NCBI GenBank assembly: GCA_033085395.1
Contig: JANQBS010000362.1
Location: 1-33,743, forward strand
Direction: 5' to 3'
Source of the DNA: Xanthoparmelia taractica
Lineage: Eukaryota; Ascomycota; Lecanoromycetes; Lecanorales; Parmeliaceae
DNA: 33,743 nucleotides
Shown: positions 22,167 through 33,743 of the stretch, piece after piece
How positions within the stretch are numbered: the first letter of the stretch is position 1
Layout: each line of letters opens with the position of its first letter
Notes under the pieces: model-generated
Told to the model about the DNA's origin: nothing
Database searches by the model: none
The model's input: the letters and a program-made list of their open reading frames with translations, nothing else
Position numbers and translations under genes: made by a program

Positions 22167-25100
22167 TTATCCGACTAACTATCATAGTATAATATAGTCT
22201 TTCTTCCTATTCTACTATGGCTATAGTTATCTTTAAAAGCTTCGTTGAGTATCGATATTTTATCGTAATAAAGATATAGATTATAGAAGACACTGCGATG
22301 CATCTTAAAGCACTACTATCTACTTTCGAATTCTTTAAGCGTTATTAGACGCTATTACGTATTCTTTTACTCGTTAATCTCTTTATTATAAGCAATTCTT
22401 ATCTTTAAGATAATTATTCTAAGTTAAAATAATTACGATTCGCTTATAAGAACGATACGAATATTAAATATTGTATCACGCTATCGATTTAGTATTAATA
22501 GTATTTAATTTTATTTAAGATAATATAAAGCGTATCGTCGAGAATCGTCGCAAATTGCTATTAAGCGTAAAATACTATAATTATTATACGCTCGCTATTA
22601 CGTAATCGCTAAGACTCTTAAAATATTATTAACTTTTCTACGTAGAACACGCTAAAAGCGAGAGATAATATATTGTCGTCGCTTATTTTATAATATTAAA
22701 ATTCGATAATAAATAAATAATTTTTAAAATCTTAAGTATAAAATATTTATAATAAAAGCTAAAAGTAAATTAAAAGTAAATCTAATTATTAATTAAAAGG
22801 AAAATTAAGCTTTATCTTATATATCTTAAATATTAATACGCGAGAAAGAAAAGCTCTCTATAATAATAGAAAGAGAATAGATTATAGAAAAATAGTCTTA
22901 TAAAAAAATTAATGTAATAATTAAAATTTATAAGCGTATAAGATAAGATCTTTAATTAGAAGAGTTAATTAATTATAAAGATAACTCGAAAAACGAAAAA
23001 TATTCGAACTCGTATTTATCTATAAAGATAGACGTCTTCTCGAAAGAATATTACTTATATATTACCTTTTTTTCTTCTTTTTCTAAATTCTTAAAAGAAA
23101 ACTTTATTTAAATATATTTCTTAAGTCGTTATATAAGAGAACTTCGTTAATAATAATTTAAGCTATATTAAATTAATCTTAGAGCTTAGCGAGATTTTTC
23201 GTATACGCTATAAATTCTTATAATTATCTTAAATCTCTTCGATAGCGACGACGATAACTATTTTTCGATCGCACGAGTTAATTCGATCTCTATCTCTAAG
23301 TAGTTAATTTCTAAGTTATTATTAAAGTCTATCTCTAAGAAAAAATAGCTTTTTAATTTTCTAATACGCTCTATATTGTTAATATTATCTATTTTATTTA
23401 TTTCTTTATTAAGCTCTAAAGTCTAAGCATTATAATTAAAAAACGTAAATTTTTAATTAATTTAAATATATTTAATAAGATTAAGATATTTAAGAGTATC
23501 TTTAATTATTAAAGATAAAAGCGATAGATATAAGATTTTCTAAAAATACTAGATCTTTAATATTACGTTGAAGATAGATCTAATTAATTAATTATTATTA
23601 TTAATAAAGCGATCTAAAATAAAGCGTATCGAAAAATCTATATTATAATAAAAACGCGCTATAAAGGTAATTCTCGAGATAAAATCGAGAGCTTTTTTAA
23701 CGCTATTCTCGTCTAAAAAAATTTATAAAATATAAATCTTATAACTTCGATATTCTTAATTTTATAATTCGAAAATTAAAAATTCTTACTCTATTAATCT
23801 ACGAATATAGCCCTTAAGTATATATTAATTAATTTATTAATATCTTACGAGAATTTAGAAATTAATTCGATAAAAATCTCTTTATTATTAATAAAAATTA
23901 AAAAATATATTATTTTTATAAAGAATTAGACTCTTAATATAATTTATATTATAAGTATTATAATTAAAATTATAACGTCTATAATAAAAAGAATAAGATT
24001 AAGTATTTATGAACCTACGTAATTACTCGCTTTCTTAATATAATAATTAATTTCACGAATTTCACCTTAAATCTATAGATCTATACGCTATTAACTATCG
24101 TTATTAACGCTCTTAATTATATAAATTAGAGTATTATTATATTTATCTCTCTTAAAGGTAGTACTATAAAACATAAAATCTAAAATAATACTATCTTAAG
24201 TAACTCTCGCATATTTACTTATATTTTTAAATATTATATTATTTATAAGAAAAAATTTTATTTTAACGCTAAGTATAATTATAAGCGCTTACGTGAAAAT
24301 AATAATTAAAAAAAAAGATAATCGCGATAATCGTAATAGTCGCGACGATCGCGACGATTATAATAATCGTGATAATTAAGAAGATAATAATAATAAGCTT
24401 AAAGAGAATAAAGATAAGAATAAAAATAAAAATAAGAATTAACTTTTTAGCGCTAAAGTTACTATAGCGATTACTTAATTAAAAATTACCCGCTATTTTA
24501 TTACGTATATCTTAAGCGCTTATAATCTTATCGTCGACTCTAAAGTTCTATTTAATAGATATTATAGATTAATAATATCTATATCTTTTAATAGAGCGTA
24601 AGTTACTATTATTTTTCTAATAGCGATTATATCTTTACTCTAAATTTGTAATTGCGTCTATACTTAATATTTAACTTACGATTTCTCAATATTTATTACT
24701 ATTAAGCTCTTTAAATCATCTCGCTCGATATGTAGACTTATTAATAATCTAATAATTATTAGCTTCGATAATATTAATTTTAAATATAAGATTAATAGCG
24801 TTAAATATATATAAATTCTTTAAAATATATAATTAATATCGAATAATAATTATAATCTTATTTTTAAGAGATAATTAAAAGAATAAGATTATTCTCTCTC
24901 TTTTATTTTAAGCAATCTCTCTATTAATAGCGAGTAAATCTTCTTTAAATATATAAAAAATCGTTTTTATACTTTAAATATTTAAGAAAAAATATCTTTA
25001 ATATTAGCGATTATTAATAAAAATATTCTTATTTATAATAAGTTTTTAATTAAGTTTAATCTAACGTCTTTAAAGACTTTATTCGAAGTAAATATTAATC

Positions 25101-26579
25101 TCGAAGCGTTATAAATATAATATTTATATTACGATTATTTAAGTATTCAAAATTTCAAGAAACTCGCTAAGATATATATTAAATCTTTCGATTTTACTAT
25201 CGAGCGATATCTATAAGCTATACTTTATAATTAATATAAAATAGATATTATATAAACGATATATTAAGTCTAATAAGCACGAAAATAACTTAATTTATAA
25301 TAATCTTTAGAGTCTCTTCGAGTTCTTATATAACGATTATCGATTTATAATAATCTTTTTTTACGATAAAACTTTATATTCTATTATTTATCTAATATCG
25401 AATACATTTAATAAAATAATTTTTATAATCTTTAAAATATTTCTTAATAATATAAAATACGATAATTATTAATATATACGTCTGCGATTTAATTACGAAA
25501 TAAAATTCGAGGATTATAAGATAAAGATTATTTATATATCTAAAGATATTACTTAAAAGAAAATTATTTTTAATAATCTTTATATAAATAATGAATCTAA
25601 GCGTCTTAATATTATTATTTAATATAAGATTGACGTAATGCTTAAAGAAAGCGATTTTTTATAAAAATATTAACTAAAATTCGTACGAGTTATTAATATC
25701 TTACGAAATATTCAATTAATTATAAGACACAATATCTCTTCTTATAAGATATATATCGAGTCCTTATTCGATATATATATCTTCGTATTATCGAATAAAT
25801 TAAATATTATTAAGTTATGCTTCGAAGCTATATTTAAAAAAAGTATTAAAATCGCGTTATTAAAGATTAACTATTAAGCTATAAAGATAAATTCTATCGT
25901 ATACTTAGATTTAATAATAAAGTTAAAATCGTTATAAATACTAAATAAATTAATAACGTTTCTCTTAAATCTATTCTCTTTTAATTAAGCGATAACGTTA
26001 TTATTAATATTAAGGTTATTAATTATCGCTATAAGCGAAGAATAATAGAGAATTAAAAATAATTTTTATTTTTTATTGTAATTTTAGAGAAGAAGCGTTA
26101 AAAATAAAGACTTATAATTATTCTTAAAAAAGAAATTCTTAACTTTCTAAGTATTATTAAGATTAAATTAATAAAGATAATCTTATTCATCGCTATATAA
26201 GCGATCGATTTAAAATTAATAAAATAATTATTTAAAATAATTAGCGATAATACTTCTTTTATAATTTTTATAATTTTATGTTTAACGTAATTAGCGTTAA
26301 TCTCTCGATTAACGACTCGCTTAATAAATAAAATAGATTCGATAATAGCTATTAAATTATTCGATATTTAGAGAGCGAATAAGAATATCTTATTAGATTC
26401 TCTCGAGTTACTAATCAAAGTTAATTTCTTAAAATTCTACGAATCTCATATATATAAGAAGATATTAATAAACTTATATATAAAGATATATTAAGAGCTT
26501 GTTATAGATAATAAAGTTAAATCTTATCGAGTTAATAAGATCTAGATCTTAATAAATCTTCTCGTTAATACGTATATCT

Positions 26580-27970
26580 TAAATAATTATTAAATATATA
26601 AACTTAAGCGTGAATTTATCGAGAAGATTATTTAATATAAAGTGTATTAAATTATTTTAAAATTTCGAATAATAAGAAGAGATCGATTTTAATAATTAAA
26701 ATTATAACTTATAAAGTTATCTTTATATTAGCTATCGCTTTAAATTAAGAACTCGAATAAATAAATTAAAAATCGTATCCTTATAAAATAAAGTTTAAAA
26801 GATTATTTATATATTTTAATCTATCGAATTTATAATTAAAAATTTAAGAATATAAAATATATAAGCTTATTAAGATATTTTATAATTTAAAGTAATCGCC
26901 TAGAATTCAATATAATACTTTAGTTATTTATTTAAAGAAATTAAGTTTCGAGCTTATCGCTATTAATCTTTTAATATTTATTAATAATAATATTATTATT
27001 ATTATTTATATAAATAATATTCTTCTCGCTAATCTTTATGAAAAGAATATTTAAATTATGAAAAATAAGCTTAATAAGAAGTTTAAGATAATTAATTTAG
27101 ATTCGTATATTTATTATCTCGATATATTAATTATTAAAGAACGCGCTAATTATATTCTTCATCTTAAATAAAAGAAATATATTAAGAAATTCCTAAAGAA
27201 GTATAATATATTAAATTTAGCGCTAGTTCTTACGTCTATAATTAGTAATAAATTTTATATTGCTAATAATAATTTCGTGATTATTATAAAGAATCGACTT
27301 ATTTATTAATTCGCTATTGAATCTCTTATATACGCTATGTTAAATATTCGATCTAATATTATATACGCTATCTTAATAGTCTCGATATAATTTAAATTCT
27401 AATAAATCTTATTAAAAGATTATTAATCGAATTCTTTAATATCTTAATAATATTAAGAATTAATAACTTATATTTAAAAGAGATTTAAAGTCGCTTATTA
27501 ATTATATAAACGCGAACTAAGCGAAAGACTAATATATTTAATATTTTATTTTCAGATATATCTTTAATATAGATAATATAATTATTAATTAATCTTTAAA
27601 GCGTTAATCTACGATCGCTTTTTTAATTTATAAAATTAAATATATTAATTAAACTTAGATTATAAAAAAGATGGTCTAATTATAAGAATTTTTAAATTGA
27701 CTTAATCTTAATATTAAATACGCTTAAGCGATTATTATTTATTACGATAATTAAAATATTATAATACTAATTAAGAATTCTTAATTTTATACTTATATTA
27801 AATATATTAATATTTAATATTACTACGTGTAAAAATAAGTTATTATCAATATTATTATTCTCGAGTATATATTAATCAATAAATAGATAGCTAATAAATT
27901 TATTAAGAGTCTTTATAAGAATAAATTCGAGTTATTTCGATTTCTAATCGGGCTGAAACGTCGATCGTGA
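26580..27970 (+). pseudogene. Copia-B reverse transcriptase and RNase H remnants
   Basis: Text such as LKREFIEKI (about 26610) and INNNIIIIIYINNILLANLYEKN (in two pieces around 27000-27050), followed by MKNKLNKKFKIINLD (about 27058), matches Copia RT. YVDDILL has become YINNILL (27007-27027). A frame change occurs between RT and RNase H. RNase H reads SLKR, stop, STIAFLIYKIKYIN (27593 on), matching SKRQSTVALSSTEAEY. The last coding block ends at 27970. Confidence 0.8.
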
Positions 27971-28449
27971 TCTTATCTATAGAAGAGCTTCTATCAAAGA
28001 AGCACTATCGCCTTATTATCACCCCATATATCTATATTATCAGGCGCATCGCTCTAATATACATCACAATTAGTCACTGCTATCAAGTATTAATATTCTA
28101 GACTACCCTCACGGGGCCTTATAGTCGATCGTATGCACATCGAAGACTTATATATCAATCAGATCACTTATTACTCTTATATGTATTCTTCGGCCTTAAT
28201 TCGATAAGAATCTAATATATATCTATTAGATTAGAAATTTTTATTTTTAAGAATCGTTATTTAATAAAAAATAAAATTTTTTATATAAAATAATAAGACG
28301 AATATAAGTATATGTTCTTTTCACTATTATTATCCTACGTTCATTTCTTATAATAAGCATATTAGCTTTACGATAATTACTTCGCGTTTTAAGTCGTAAT
28401 CTTCGAATCTTATATTTTCAGTAAAGAATCGATAATATATAAAGAAAAG
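27971..28449 (+). other. Copia-B 3' untranslated region and polypurine tract
   Basis: Starts less RIPed (about 27950-28200 has ordinary CA/TG) and becomes AT-rich. A small palindrome, ATAGAAG-AG-CTTCTAT, lies near 27980. AAAGAAAAG (28441-28449) directly before the 3' LTR is the likely polypurine tract for plus-strand priming. Confidence 0.6.
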
Positions 28450-28592
28450 TGTTAAAAGTTAAATCGCGTGCTTACATAATATATCAAGGCTTAATAAACG
28501 CCAAGTCAGGTGACCTCACTTAGATAGATCGCAATTACCTTCATAGCACACTTAGAATAATACAACTAAGTGTTCTACCTTATATTTTGACA
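28450..28592 (+). repeat. Copia-B 3' LTR
   Basis: Same length as the 5' LTR. It begins TGTTAAAAGTTAAATCGCG and ends TATTTTGACA. It is more RIPed in its left half (CATAATATATCAAGGCTTAATAA) than the 5' LTR. Confidence 0.93.
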
Positions 28593-28686
28593 ATAGAAAT
28601 CGAATTAACGCGTGCGATCGAAAAATAGTTATTATCGTCGCTATCGAAGAGATTTAAAATAATTATAAGAGTCTATAGCGTATATG
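28593..28686 (-). mobile_element. Copia-A, gag fragment beyond the Copia-B insertion
   Basis: Reverse complement of about 23209-23302 of Copia-B, and collinear with the sequence ending at 22006. It stops exactly where Gypsy-2 starts, so the 5' end of Copia-A (about 1.2 kb including its LTR) should lie beyond Gypsy-2, outside the window. Confidence 0.85.
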
Positions 28687-28837
28687 TGTCACGGTTTTTC
28701 TATATGCCAAAGGCTCGGGGAAAGAACGGGGATGCTAGGCCAAATTTGTATTAGCTTCCTAGTAGATCTCCGCCACTGCGGCCCTTAGAATTCCATAGAC
28801 TTTTCAATTATCAATCTCAAGATCATTTTCCGTGACA
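28687..28837 (+). repeat. Gypsy-2 5' LTR, best-preserved copy
   Basis: 151 bp, TGTCACGGTTTTTC to TTTTCCGTGACA, with the 8-bp inverted ends intact. Of the three Gypsy LTRs in the window this one has fewest RIP changes. Confidence 0.92.
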
Positions 28838-28840
28838 ATA

Positions 28841-28852
28841 TGGTACCAACGC
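28841..28852 (+). promoter_or_regulatory. Gypsy-2 candidate primer-binding site
   Basis: TGGTACCAACGC begins three bases after the LTR. The opening TGG fits pairing with the CCA end of a tRNA. I cannot say which tRNA. The Gypsy-1 equivalent is RIPed. Confidence 0.5.
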
Positions 28853-31354
28853 TTGATTTCGATGTCAACTGACTGTCGAATCGATTCAGAAGGTGTTCTT
28901 CATCAATATAGCTCACTTATCGTCACCGAATTCATTAAATGGGTGAGCTATTAGATTAGCAAGATCTTATTAGCTTTTCTCTGCTCTTTGTCTATCAAAA
29001 GTTCCCCTATTTTGCTTCTTTTATTAATTAGTCTTACAACGCTGACTACTTTAATATAACGCTGACTACTTCAATAGATAGACAAGTACTTATCCTCGCG
29101 TTTGAAATTTAGAAATTTATTATCATTAACCATAAATACGCTAATTTAATATTTAACGATATTAAGAAGGTTTGTGGGTATCTTACGTTTGACACTCTTA
29201 GGTCTATTAGATCAATATCTGCTATTAATTCTACTACTAATTTATTAAGAATAATTACTTATTTCTTAATTTAAGATCGTTAATTATCTAACTAGATTAT
29301 TAATAAATCTACTTTTCGTAACTCAATTCGACGTTTTAAGTAAGTCACTTAGTCTCTTAAAAACTTACTCTTTAATTTTTATTCTACTAAAAATACACCT
29401 AATTAATTATTAATAAGCAATAACTCTACTAATATCAATAATAATTCTATTAACAATAATCGTGATTCTTTATTAAATAATTCGCCTTCTATATTACCGC
29501 TATTAGTAATTCGTAAAAATTCTATTACTATAGATACTATTAATTTAAGTAATTCAAGCACTTCTCATAAACAATTAAGTTAAACTACATTAGAAACAAC
29601 TATTAATTTCATAGTTCAATAACTATAAGATATAATTAATAATACTATTAACTTCGCCGTTACAAATATTATTAATAACTTGCAATTACCTACTAAATCT
29701 AGAGAAAAACGAGGCTCGCTAGAAGAATTATAAGAACTCGAATCTATAATAGAAGCCGTAGGAGCATCGAGTTCTAATAGCAAATGAAATACTATAGAAT
29801 TAAGCTATTTTGATTTTTTTCTAAATAAGTCTTACGAAGAGAATAAGATTATAATTTAATAACTATAAAAGAAGAAGCTATAATTCGTATTAATATAAAT
29901 ATTTATTTTCGTGGTTCTACACTTACTTAATATATCTTAGAGCTATTAAATTTAGAATGAAGAGATCTTTAAATAGAAGATAGTAAAGTGAAAGAATAAT
30001 ATAGAGCTCTCTCTATAAGATTTAAGAAATTATTAAACGTAATACTCGCAAATCTAATTATAGAGAAATACACGTTAATAGATACTTATTCTCGACGAGA
30101 GTCTACTAGCTATATATAAGTAGTAGTAAGATATACAAAATTAGCTAATATTGATAATATTCAAAATCAGTTGATATTTGTCTATCAAGGAATCGTACCG
30201 AAGCTACGAGTCTTTGTAGATCCATTATATTTAGCTACTATTATTGTAAGCTTTATTCAATGCTTAATATGAAGAAAATAGCTTGATTTGAGCTACATAT
30301 CAGGCAGCATTAGCATTAAGCTTTCGTTTAAAGGTCTTAGCAACAGTAGCAAAATCAGTAGAATCAGCGTGGAAATGCCTATCGAAATGCACTGGGGAAT
30401 GCATTTCAGTAAGGCCTTTCTTCAGCTTTTAATTTAATTGGTCAAGATCAGTAGAATTAATTTAATTCTATTTCTTAATTATTTGAACAGCAGCAGCAGT
30501 ACGAACAGTCGTATCGTCAGTAGCTACTATTTCGATCTTCTAACTTCTATGATTAAAATGCTTATCGTCCTTAGCAGTACGGCTATTAATTAAATCCTCG
30601 CTAGGATTCACGATTACAGCAAGGCACGAATTAAAGGCCTTTCGTGCAAGCTGAAGAGTAGCAAACCACGTTAGATTTAACGAATCGACCTCAATCGAAT
30701 TAATTCGGTCAAGCAGATCGACAATTCGAAAGCCAAAACAATACCGGAAACCGTTAACAATTTCAGCAGAATTTTAGATCTAAGGCTATTATTTATCAAG
30801 CAGAAGCGGTCACTAAAAATAAGCAAGAAAATCCTGGCCAAGCGAAAGAAAATACGCTTCAATAGGAAATTGAAATTAATAACTATCAAGAGCAGCAATC
30901 AGATCATGATTTTGATGAGTTAAATAATTAATATTATAATAATTCTTTTGCCGGATTTATGGGTATTCAAACGTATTATAGGAATTGTGATTTGGCTTTC
31001 TCTTTCAAGTCGAAATAATCTAAACATTTACGAGTCGAATATTATTCTAAATTACTTTCTACGTCTAAATCATCGATAAATATATAAACGAATATCGATG
31101 CTTTTATTATAAAAATTATTTAATTAGACTTTAAGAATAGAGCTAGATTAAATACTAATTTTAGCTTTCGTAACTAAAATTACGCTTATATTTTATTACG
31201 ATTTATATTAAATGTAGCTAAAGATAAGAAAGAATATATTAATTTAGAGACTAATATAATATTAATCAATAAATAATAACTTTTATCTCTTTTATCTAAT
31301 ATAGAAATTAAGAAGATATTATCTTATCTACGTATTAAAGAGCTTAATTCTATA

Positions 31355-31597
31355 ATGCATAATATCGATAAATCTATACTTATTTTAATATATCTCTTAA
31401 ATCTTAAAAGAGATAATAATAAGATTCTTACTTATATTGTGAGAGAGATTTATTTAATTAATAATTTAAAGGTAAATCTATTAATAAGAAATAACATTAT
31501 AAGATCGGAGAAGATTATGCGTAATGTAAGTAAAAACGAAGCACGTATTAATAGTTATGATATTAATATTAAGATTATAACTTATAATATCAATTAA
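31355..31597 (+). pseudogene. Gypsy-2 aspartic protease fragment, the longest surviving open piece
   Basis: An 80-codon open piece of the polyprotein reads VREIYLINNLKVNLLIRNNI and ends YDINIKIITYNIN. It is the flap-to-C-terminal part of the protease, matching the REIHLVDxLKxNxLIGNDI block of fungal Gypsy proteases. The G-N-D of that block reads R-N-N, both RIP-type changes. The ATG at its head is not a real start; the piece is internal to a gag-pol frame. It is not functional. Confidence 0.7.
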
Positions 31598-33666
31598 TAT
31601 ATATAATAATTAATTCCAGCATAGAAAGTACTTATAATCGCCCCTCGAGCTTAGCAAATTCTATCTATTAGTACGCCTAAGAATCTATCTAATAGAGACT
31701 TTATTTTCGAATTTATCAAATAGCATAATTTAATTATATATACTTATATAATTAATATTAATATTATCGATGTGATAGTCAAAAATAAGACTAATTATGC
31801 TATATAAATTCTCAAGAAATTATATCTAAGAATACTGCGAGAAGTCGACTACGAAAACGTCTTCTTTATTAATATAGAATCATCGAGTTAAGTAAAGAAA
31901 GCAGCCACTTTCGCCGCTATTATAATAATAAGTTTACCTAATAATTTCTCGTCTTTGATTAATCATATTTCGATTAATGTCTCTATATAAACGAAATCAA
32001 AGCTTTCTAATAATATAATAATCTATAGAAATAAGTTAAAAAAGCAGCAATTAGCTAACTTAGTTAATGAGTTTTCGTTTCTATAAAAGAATAAAGATTT
32101 TATTAAAGTGTTATAAAATAAATAAATAAAGCTTTCTCTTCGAGATAATTAATAATTAAGATTATCTAGCAATAAGAGAGCGAAGATTTATTGTCTTAAA
32201 CTAATAGATAAGATAATAGTTAATAAATCTTTAATGATCTTCAATAGCAAGGTCGTCTAAAATATATAAAGCAGTTAACTTCGTTTAACTATTCTATCTT
32301 TATTATTTAGAAAACTCTATCTAATAGTGAGAGAAAAGATAGGGCTATAATTAATTTTTGAGATTTAAACGATCTTATTAAGTTAGACGTCTATTCTATA
32401 TCTCTTTAATCTAATATTATCTCGAAGCTACTTAATTATATTTATCTAATAGTATTAAATATAGTATTATTCTTCTATTAATAACTTATATATCCCGATT
32501 TTCGATATATATTTATAATAATTACGTATCGAGACTAGAAAATATTTAATATTTAAATTATAAGATATATAAATTCAATTATCTACGTATAGAGAAGAAT
32601 TAATCATATTTTGAGAGCTCCCAAAGACTTCGCATAGACCTATATTAATAATATTATTAAGTCTAATAGCTTCTCTAAGCACCTCTATTACTTAAAAAAC
32701 TTTTTTAATTTTTAATTAAATATAATATTTTAATCGCCCCTAAAAAGATCTTTCTAAAATATTTAAATATTAATTTATTTAATTAATATATTAATTCTTT
32801 AGAAATAACTATTATAGATAATAAACTTAAAGCGATTATTAAGCTAAATTACCTCGCAATTCTTAAAGATTTAAAATATCATCTTAATTTAATAGACTAT
32901 CTTCGTAGCTTAGTTTATTATTATATATAGCTTATAACATCTTTATAAAATCTTAAGATAAGGCTTTTAAAAGAAGTTCCGTCGAAAGATAATCCCCGTC
33001 GTATTTATTCTTTACGCTTTAAATTATCTTTATTAATTAAGTTAAAATAAGTAAACTTTAATAATTTATAAGTAGCATTATCTTAATCTTCTATGCTTAT
33101 TTATTATAATCTTAATAGATTAATTTAAATAGATTTAAATACTTTAAAAGAATTCGATTTTAAAGCGTAGATTTTTTATATTAGAGATAAAGAACTTAAT
33201 TTAACCTTAAGCTCAAAATGGCCTTCTCGTATTATAATTTAAATAATTATATTTTTATCTCGAGGATTAACTTAAGTTAAACGTAATTATTAATTAATAG
33301 AACTCCAGGTAATAAACTTCGTCTGAGTGCTTAAGAAAATAAGGCACCTAATAGACTTCTCGAAGCATATTACTATTATCTAAATAGATTATTCTATTAT
33401 TCTAGACATTATGAGATAATTATCGATTATCTCAATAAATTCTATTATAAGAATAAACGTTTATCTTATTAAAGCTTTTTAATTTCTTAGGTAATTTCGT
33501 CTTGATATTCAATATAAGTCTAGAAAAGAATATATCGTTCTTAATGCACTTTTAAGACTTATAAGTGCTAATAATATATCTCTTTCTATTAAATATAATA
33601 AGCTAGATACTCTCTTTACTACTATACTTATAAAGATAAATTCTACGTTTCTTAAAGCCCTCGAAG

Positions 33667-33689
33667 TACGGGTCGGAAAGGTGTGGTAT
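33667..33689 (-). repeat. 23-bp terminal-type repeat, inverted copy of 48-70
   Basis: Perfect reverse complement of 48-70 (TACGGGTCGGAAAGGTGTGG core). It interrupts Gypsy-2, so it probably starts an inserted element that continues off the right edge. The following 54 bp are also of more normal composition. Confidence 0.55.
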
Positions 33690-33696
33690 ATTTAAT

Positions 33697-33727
33697 GGTA
33701 TGGGACTAGTTTTTCGAATACCATACC
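33697..33727. repeat. Small hairpin next to the right terminal repeat
   Basis: GGTATGG (33697-33703) and CCATACC (33721-33727) pair across a 17-base loop. A sub-terminal hairpin fits a small DNA transposon, but only 77 bp of it are visible. Confidence 0.45.
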
Positions 33728-33743
33728 GAAAGATATGGGATAT

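Larger units (their letters stand above)
22007..28592 (+). mobile_element. Copia-B: complete Ty1/Copia-type LTR retrotransposon, RIP-inactivated
   Basis: 6.6 kb with 143-bp LTRs (22007-22149 and 28450-28592), TGT...ACA ends and a perfect 5-bp target duplication ATAGA (22002-22006 and 28593-28597). It has a primer site at 22152 and a polypurine tract at 28441. Gag carries an Asp/Arg/Asn-repeat then Lys/Asn-repeat tract (about 24315-24435). Pol shows IYKLKRE (about 26600), RT motif C as YINNILL (27007 on), and RNase H as SLKR-stop-STIA (27593 on). It closes with ANKFIKSLYKNKFELFRFLIGL before a TGA at 27968-27970. RT and RNase H at the end is the Copia order. It lies inside Copia-A's gag region. 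Confidence 0.92.
28687..33666 (+). mobile_element. Gypsy-2: second copy of the Gypsy element, interrupted at 33667
   Basis: Collinear with Gypsy-1 from its first LTR base to a point matching about 7193 of Gypsy-1, inside the polymerase region. It lacks the solo Copia LTR. It is a patchwork: 28687-29000 and about 30240-31000 keep much original CA/TG, while 31050 onward is as RIPed as Gypsy-1. The C2H2-like finger is at 30971-31055 (CDLAFSFKSK, KHLRVE), the protease at 31370-31597, and the RT motif C at 32641-32652 reads YINN. A one-base deletion near 32229 (GTTAATAAATC versus GTTAATAAAATC in Gypsy-1) shifts the frame before RT. Similarity ends after CTCGAAG at 33666, where the terminal repeat begins. 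Confidence 0.9.

Noticed and set aside
30677..30898. 73-aa minus-strand open frame rich in Leu, Ile and Phe.
   Set aside because: It is the reverse of a Gln/Asn-rich gag stretch of Gypsy-2 and matches nothing; a shadow.
1..33743. The region as a centromere core.
   Set aside because: Nested RIPed retroelements fit centromeres, subtelomeres and ordinary heterochromatin alike, and the gene island argues against a core. Only chromatin data (CENP-A) could decide.

Overview
This window looks like heterochromatin from a filamentous ascomycete (Pezizomycotina). Two long AT-rich blocks (about 1-12,480 and 15,930-33,743) flank a 3.4 kb island of ordinary composition. In the AT-rich blocks CpA and TpG are almost gone and TpA is in excess, while CpG survives. 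Repeat copies differ mainly by C-to-T and G-to-A. This is the signature of repeat-induced point mutation (RIP). The genes have 50-65 nt introns with GT...AG ends and CTNA-type branch sites, which also fits a filamentous fungus. I see no bacterial features, rRNA, tRNA gene or CRISPR array.

Left block. A RIP-killed tyrosine recombinase (about 78-1352) starts just inside a short GC-rich terminal repeat (48-70). It is followed by two 160-bp direct repeats, one fully RIPed and one nearly pristine. A complete Ty3/Gypsy-type LTR retrotransposon, Gypsy-1 (2006-9203), follows. It has 150-bp LTRs, a TTTTT target duplication, a C2H2-like finger, protease, reverse transcriptase and a chromodomain-like tail. 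It is split by a solo Copia LTR (5606-5749) with its own AGTTT duplication. From 9204 to 12,480 lies further RIPed sequence that I cannot name, with a less mutated stretch at 11,500-12,060.

Gene island. Three spliced genes are visible. A 72-aa one-pass membrane protein lies on the minus strand (12,632-12,957). YSY6/RAMP4, a 64-aa ER stress-associated tail-anchored protein, lies on the plus strand (13,278-13,597). A 572-aa lysine/arginine-rich protein of unknown role lies on the minus strand (13,889-15,716). The first two are divergent and share a 320-bp promoter; the last two converge.

Right block. Copia-B (22,007-28,592) is complete: 143-bp LTRs, ATAGA target duplication, and a primer site matching the anticodon half of initiator tRNA-Met. 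It sits inside an older inverted relative, Copia-A (about 17,571-22,006 plus 28,593-28,686). Copia-A is cut at 28,687 by Gypsy-2, a second and partly less RIPed copy of the Gypsy element. Gypsy-2 stops at 33,667, where the inverted counterpart of the 48-70 repeat begins. The nesting gives a relative order of insertions. All elements look dead: the reverse transcriptase YVDD motif reads YINN in all four places where I located it.
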